Positions 35,706 to 64,000 of a stretch of 64,000 bases of DNA are shown here, in pieces (the first letter of the stretch is position 1; every line of letters starts with the position of its first letter). The stretch is taken from the NCBI RefSeq assembly GCF_035046505.1, contig NC_089824.1, positions 224,210,244-224,274,243 of the forward strand. The letters are read 5' to 3'. A model generated the notes under the pieces. That model saw only the letters and a list, made by a program, of their open reading frames with translations. It was not told the DNA's origin and did no database searches. A program made the translations under genes and the position numbers. The stretch comes from Tiliqua scincoides (Eukaryota > Chordata > Lepidosauria > Squamata > Scincidae).

Positions 35706-36716
35706 TAGCACACCAGGTTTTGTTGTGTTGTCTTGCTTAAATTTTTGTTTAGTATACTCTTGTCAAAAGTTTTTCACTTTTGTTGTGAGCCACCTTTGGT
35801 CCAGTAAGGGAGGAAGAAGAAGAGCTCCTTCAGCACCTCTTAAACGGCACTGCACAAATTGCAATTGCGAGCAGGGAAGGTGGGGCCATTTGAGTGGGCG
35901 TCAGGTCAAAGGGTGGCACAGAAACCCAGGAGGGATGGGGAGGGTGTGTGGCTCTCTGATGGACTGAAATGCCAGTTGTCATGAAGAGCCACCTCCAGGA
36001 TTGGCACACCACGGCCAGCCTGGGTTCTTCCCCACTTTCCTCCTCCCCCTCCCTTGGAAGGAAGAGTTGGGCAAACCCCCCTTGCTTAAGGTAAACGGGT
36101 CTGTTAGCTGCAAAGCAAACTCTTCCTGGAATCTGGGCTGGAGCACCAGCTCTTGGGCAGTGGTACCAAGAAAGAAGAGGCAGCCGGCACGGTCTGGTGC
36201 TTGAGTGGGAGGCTCTGAAGATGCGAAGCACAAGTGGTCCCGACGGAATTTTAGATACGAGACCGAAAGCTGATAAAGCTGCTGTGAGTGTCGACAGCTT
36301 GGCCGACCTGCAGCTGCTCCTGCCGGACACTGGGAAGGCAGACCCGGATGCCAGATGTGAAGGACCCCATCTGGAAGAGGAGGGTTCCACGAGCCGCCCA
36401 CAGAACAAGCATTGCACAGACTCATTTGTACTCCACTGTGGAGCTTTGTAAGCCACCCTGGGTATCTGCTTCGAAGGCGGGATAGAAATCTCTCAACTAA
36501 ATGGAAATAAATAAGAGGCCAACACAGCCACGCCCAGCAAAAGTGGGCCCCTCCTGGGTCCAAGACAGCGAGCCTCCTCTGGAGCAGTGGGCTGCTCACC
36601 CTGTGCCAACTTCCTGGGGCCAAGAGATCAGCCAACCGCCCTCCTTTGTGGGTGCTGTTCTCTCGGGGAGGACAAATGTTGCCATGGCCAGCAAGTGAAG
36701 GGTGTAATAAAGTCAT
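35706..36716. other. Intergenic between hAT region and SLC12A5 3' end
   Basis: 36420-36515 has an L2-like tail (TTTGTAAGCCACCCTGGGTA, then GGCGGGATAGAAATC and AAATAAATAA). The large minus-strand open frames 35830-36716 have no domain and run across it. Confidence 0.35.
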
Positions 36717-36722
36717 TTTATT
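36717..36722 (-). promoter_or_regulatory. SLC12A5: Probable SLC12A5 poly(A) signal
   Basis: AATAAA on the minus strand (TTTATT on plus). An AATAAA also lies on the plus strand at 36706-36711, five bases away. Confidence 0.5.
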
Positions 36723-38436
36723 GCATTTTGTGCAGACAGGAGTCTAAAAAAATACAGGGGCAGCTGGAAAGCATCAACACAAGCAATTGACAAAAATAGA
36801 GCCGCAGCTCCAAGGATATCTATCGGCACAGAGAACAGCGGGGGGGGGGGGATCGTCCCAGGCAGCCTACAGCGGGCCACAGGGAAACACTCGCACAAGT
36901 AGTAACTGCAGGCCTGGTGTGCACTCCCCTGGACTGGCCACTGGTTTACAGTATTTACAGGGAGGAAACGAACTGGCATTGCATTGCACACGTATTCCCT
37001 AATAGAACACAAAGCCAATGAGCTCACAACAACTACCAAAATATTGCACTTGAATCAAGTCACTTGGATGAACAGAAAACAGAGTAACAGCTACAGTGAT
37101 TGATTATAAAGGTTACTTCATGAACAGACTTTGGTGGTGACATTCATAACAAAGATATTGCACGTGGAGCACGGAAAAAGTGCGTTGAACCAACACAAAC
37201 GGGGGTCTCTGGGTCCTTCCCTTGCTGGGTCCCAGTCCTGTGTCAAGAGTCCAAGCCGAGTGCTTGCTCAGCAGCAGTCCCTCGGTGGCAGCCCAGCAGA
37301 ACTCCCCACCGTCCCCTCAGCCCCTCTGCGCGGGGGCTTCTGGCACAAGCAGTGCAGTCAGCTGGTGCTGGCAGGAGAAGCCTCCCCCGGCTGGCACTCC
37401 ACACCGCTGGGGCTGCCTGCACTCGGCCCACTTGCGCTCTTTCTCCAAACTCATCTTGCCAGTGTGGGCACACATCCTCCTGTCCATTGTGGGAGGGCTC
37501 TCTGCAGGGGGCCAGCAGAAGCAGGTGCCCAGTGACAGCGCACTCTCCCAGAGGCCAAATGTGCAGGGTCAGAGCTGGGGGGGACGAGCATGCAGTGCCT
37601 CCTGCTGACCTCCAGAAGCAGAGGATGCTGGGGGGAGGGGAGTGTGCCCCCAGCTGTGCAGCAGCCAGGGGCCAGCGACGCTCAGGGAAGAGGGAGTGAC
37701 TGGCCACGTCCCCTTGCCAGAGGCGAGCTGCACTCCTGCTGGTCAGGGCTTCCTTGTGGGTGGGGAGCACTCTGCAACCTGACTCTCGCAGGACTCCAGG
37801 TGTCGGTGATCAAAGCCCTGGAAAACGGCTGGGGTGCATATTGGTTCTGCCACAGTGAGAGGGGAAGATGGCGGCAGCCACCCAAGCAGCACTGGAAGAG
37901 GACGTCAAGGCATGCGTGCGGTAAGGAAGTGCAAGCAAGCAAGCCAGGGGCTACTGAGTGGCTGTTTGGCAAGGGTGGACTGGGCCCCCTCCCTGGAGAG
38001 TGCCTGAGGTGAGAGGCAGTGCCCCTTCCCAGGCTACCAGGTGTCCCTGCAGAGTGGATGCTTCAGGCGCAGGCCCGCCTCTGGCTGAGGGAGCAGGTGA
38101 CGGGGACAGCAGGGGAGGCAAGAAGCAGAGCTGTGCAGCAGTGGACTGCCTGCCCAGGCCAAGGGCGCAAGGCTGAGCAGGCTGCGCTCCAAGGGGAAGC
38201 GCAGACCGGCTTGGGGGGTTCCAGCTCTTTCCCTGATTAAGGGCCCTAAGCTGAGAACAGGGGCAGGCAGGAGGAACAGGTGCTGCTGCGACCCCCACTA
38301 TCCCTGTCCCCCTCCTGAACAAAGAAGCAAAGTTCCCAGAAACCCCGGGGGGGGGGGTGCTGCATTCAAGCAGTGCTTGAGGCCAGAGACATTTGGCCAC
38401 TGGCCCCGCCTGGAGGGGTCGATCACTCCCTTTCGC

Positions 38437-38454
38437 ACACACACACACACACAC
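38437..38454. repeat. CA microsatellite
   Basis: Nine CA repeats within the probable SLC12A5 3' UTR. Confidence 0.9.
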
Positions 38455-39895
38455 GGTCTCGTGTACCGCTCCGTCCTTGCACAGCTGCAGCCTGCCAGGG
38501 GATCCCTGTCTCATCTCTGGACCTTTCTCTCTCCAGCATAGTTTGTGTTTTTTCACACAAATACAACCACTTTAAAAATGCATGTCCTGTGCTATATACA
38601 TTTATGTACAGTCCCGCAGAGGGGCAGTGGCCTACTGGTTGCGGAGAACTATTCACATGGGCTCCAAGCGCCACACTGCGGGGGTTCAGTAGCTCCAAGA
38701 CCTCACCGCAGTCCTGTTTTGGTATACGGAGGAGGGGAGGTGGGGGTCAGCAGCAGCATCGCTCAAACCACCTCACCTGAACAGCTGGAGGCGGGGAACT
38801 TCCTCCCAGTACTCCAGGGAGACTCCCTGGCTGAGCAGGGGGAGGTAGAAGTGCGTCCTGGGGTGGGGGTGGGGCCAGGGGCGGCTCCGGTCCTCCTCCA
38901 GGACGGGTGCCCACTTTAAGGGAGAGGCAGCCCAGCCCTGGAGGCCAGAGGACCGAGTCTTAAAGTGCGGAGGACTGGGGGACCAGCAGGGTCCCCGGCC
39001 CGTGACTGGGAAGCGGCAGGGCTGCTCTTCCGAGCTGAGCCCCCTGGGCAAATGTGGGCAGGCCCAGAGAACGGGTTTTATGGCCCAGAACTGGGACAGG
39101 CCCAGGTCTGGCCGTGGCGCCGCTGCACAAGTCTGTGCGGGTGAGATGGGGGCTCCGGGGGCAGAGTAGCTGGAGGAAGAGCCAGGCGTCCTCAGCTTAC
39201 TGCACGCGTGCGAGAGGAAGGGCGTGCCTGCTTTCTTCCAGCCCAGCTCAGGCTCTCAGAGGCTCGGTAGTTTGGGGCCAGGATGGGATGGGTGCAACGG
39301 GTGGCCACCCCTCCCTCCTTCCCTGTGTCCCAGCCCCCAACCACGGCCTCCGGCCTCCTTCCCTTGCCCAAGAGCCAGCCAGGGAGCCCGTCTGGGCAAG
39401 GGGCAGAGGGCACAGGCCAAAGGTGTCCACAGAACCAGGGACAGTTCACAGCTGCTGCAGAACCGAACAGAACTCCCAAAACGGAGGGAGGGGAGAGGCC
39501 AGCTTCGGCAGGGGATGCATGCTGGTGACCTTGCTGGGGCTCTCTCCCCTCCTTGGGGTGGGGCCAGAACAGCCAAGGAAAGGCAGCAGTGGAAGAAGCA
39601 GGCGGGGCAGGGCGAAGGGGGCCTCCAGGGCATGCCTGGAGATGCTGCTCCACTGCAGGGGGTGCTCCGCTCCGCTCGTCGCCAGCGTCAGTCCCCGAGT
39701 CCGCGTCTGGGCCAACAACAGCAGGGCTGCTGGGCGAGAGGCAGTCGCTGGCTCAGTGCTGGGCTGCACCTGGCACCGCAGTTCAAACGCGGGGGGGGGG
39801 ACAGCAGATGGGTGCTCCCTTCTTGCTCTCTGGAGTCGGGTGCACGGGGATGGGTGGGGGGCACAAACCTGCAGGAAAGGGCCACGACCAGCTTC

Positions 39896-64000
<24,105 letters not shown>

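Larger units (their letters stand above)
36717..39895 (-). other. SLC12A5: SLC12A5 probable 3' UTR
   Basis: Unique-looking sequence with no coding exon runs from the TGA to an AATAAA on the minus strand at 36717-36722. Mammalian SLC12A5 also has a long 3' UTR. It holds a CA microsatellite at 38437-38454 and G/C runs. The full 3.2-kb extent is inferred; earlier cleavage is possible. Confidence 0.5.

Overview
The window is vertebrate nuclear DNA, most likely from a squamate reptile. It holds two host genes in tail-to-tail order, NCOA5 (+) and the 3' two thirds of SLC12A5/KCC2 (-). Human 20q13 has the same convergent pair. Repeats typical of reptiles fill almost everything else: many CR1 3' ends with the TTCTTATG-type octamer tail, L1 with ORF1 and ORF2 remnants, hAT elements, a DIRS-type element, SINEs with an L2-like tail, and short palindromic MITE-like units. 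Placement in squamates is inferred from this repeat mix; no species is claimed.

Layout. 1-17.7 kb: no convincing coding exon. It carries CR1 tails, two copies of a 0.4-kb hAT with perfect 8-bp target duplications, an L1 (minus) split by a second LINE, a 1.26-kb hAT expanded by internal palindromic units, and Tigger-like MITEs. 17.77-23.6 kb: NCOA5, seven coding exons, 563 codons before the stop, complete from ATG to poly(A) signal. 23.6-36.7 kb: intergenic, containing a broken DIRS retroelement (about 25.97-30.10 kb) with a six-unit 140-bp tandem array inside it, and a 2.9-kb hAT transposon with intact ends. 36.7-63.26 kb: SLC12A5 on the minus strand, 20 coding exons (909 codons plus stop) including a 15-nt microexon, with a probable 3.2-kb 3' UTR. 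The exons for the N-terminus and first membrane segments lie beyond base 64000. An 8.7-kb SLC12A5 intron (50.57-59.27 kb) holds two CR1 copies with other elements nested in them.

How it works together. The host genes are functionally separate: NCOA5 is a nuclear receptor coregulator and SLC12A5 is the neuronal K-Cl cotransporter that keeps intracellular chloride low. The repeats read as a stratigraphy: LINE into CR1, LINE into L1, SINE into CR1, palindromic units inside an hAT. I found no new coding system. The least expected structures are the array of ZNF143-like motifs at a 140-bp period inside the DIRS fossil, and a set of hAT insertions whose target duplications mostly fit nnnTAnnn. Exon borders were read by eye from splice consensus, phase continuity and similarity to remembered human protein sequences; no alignment was run.
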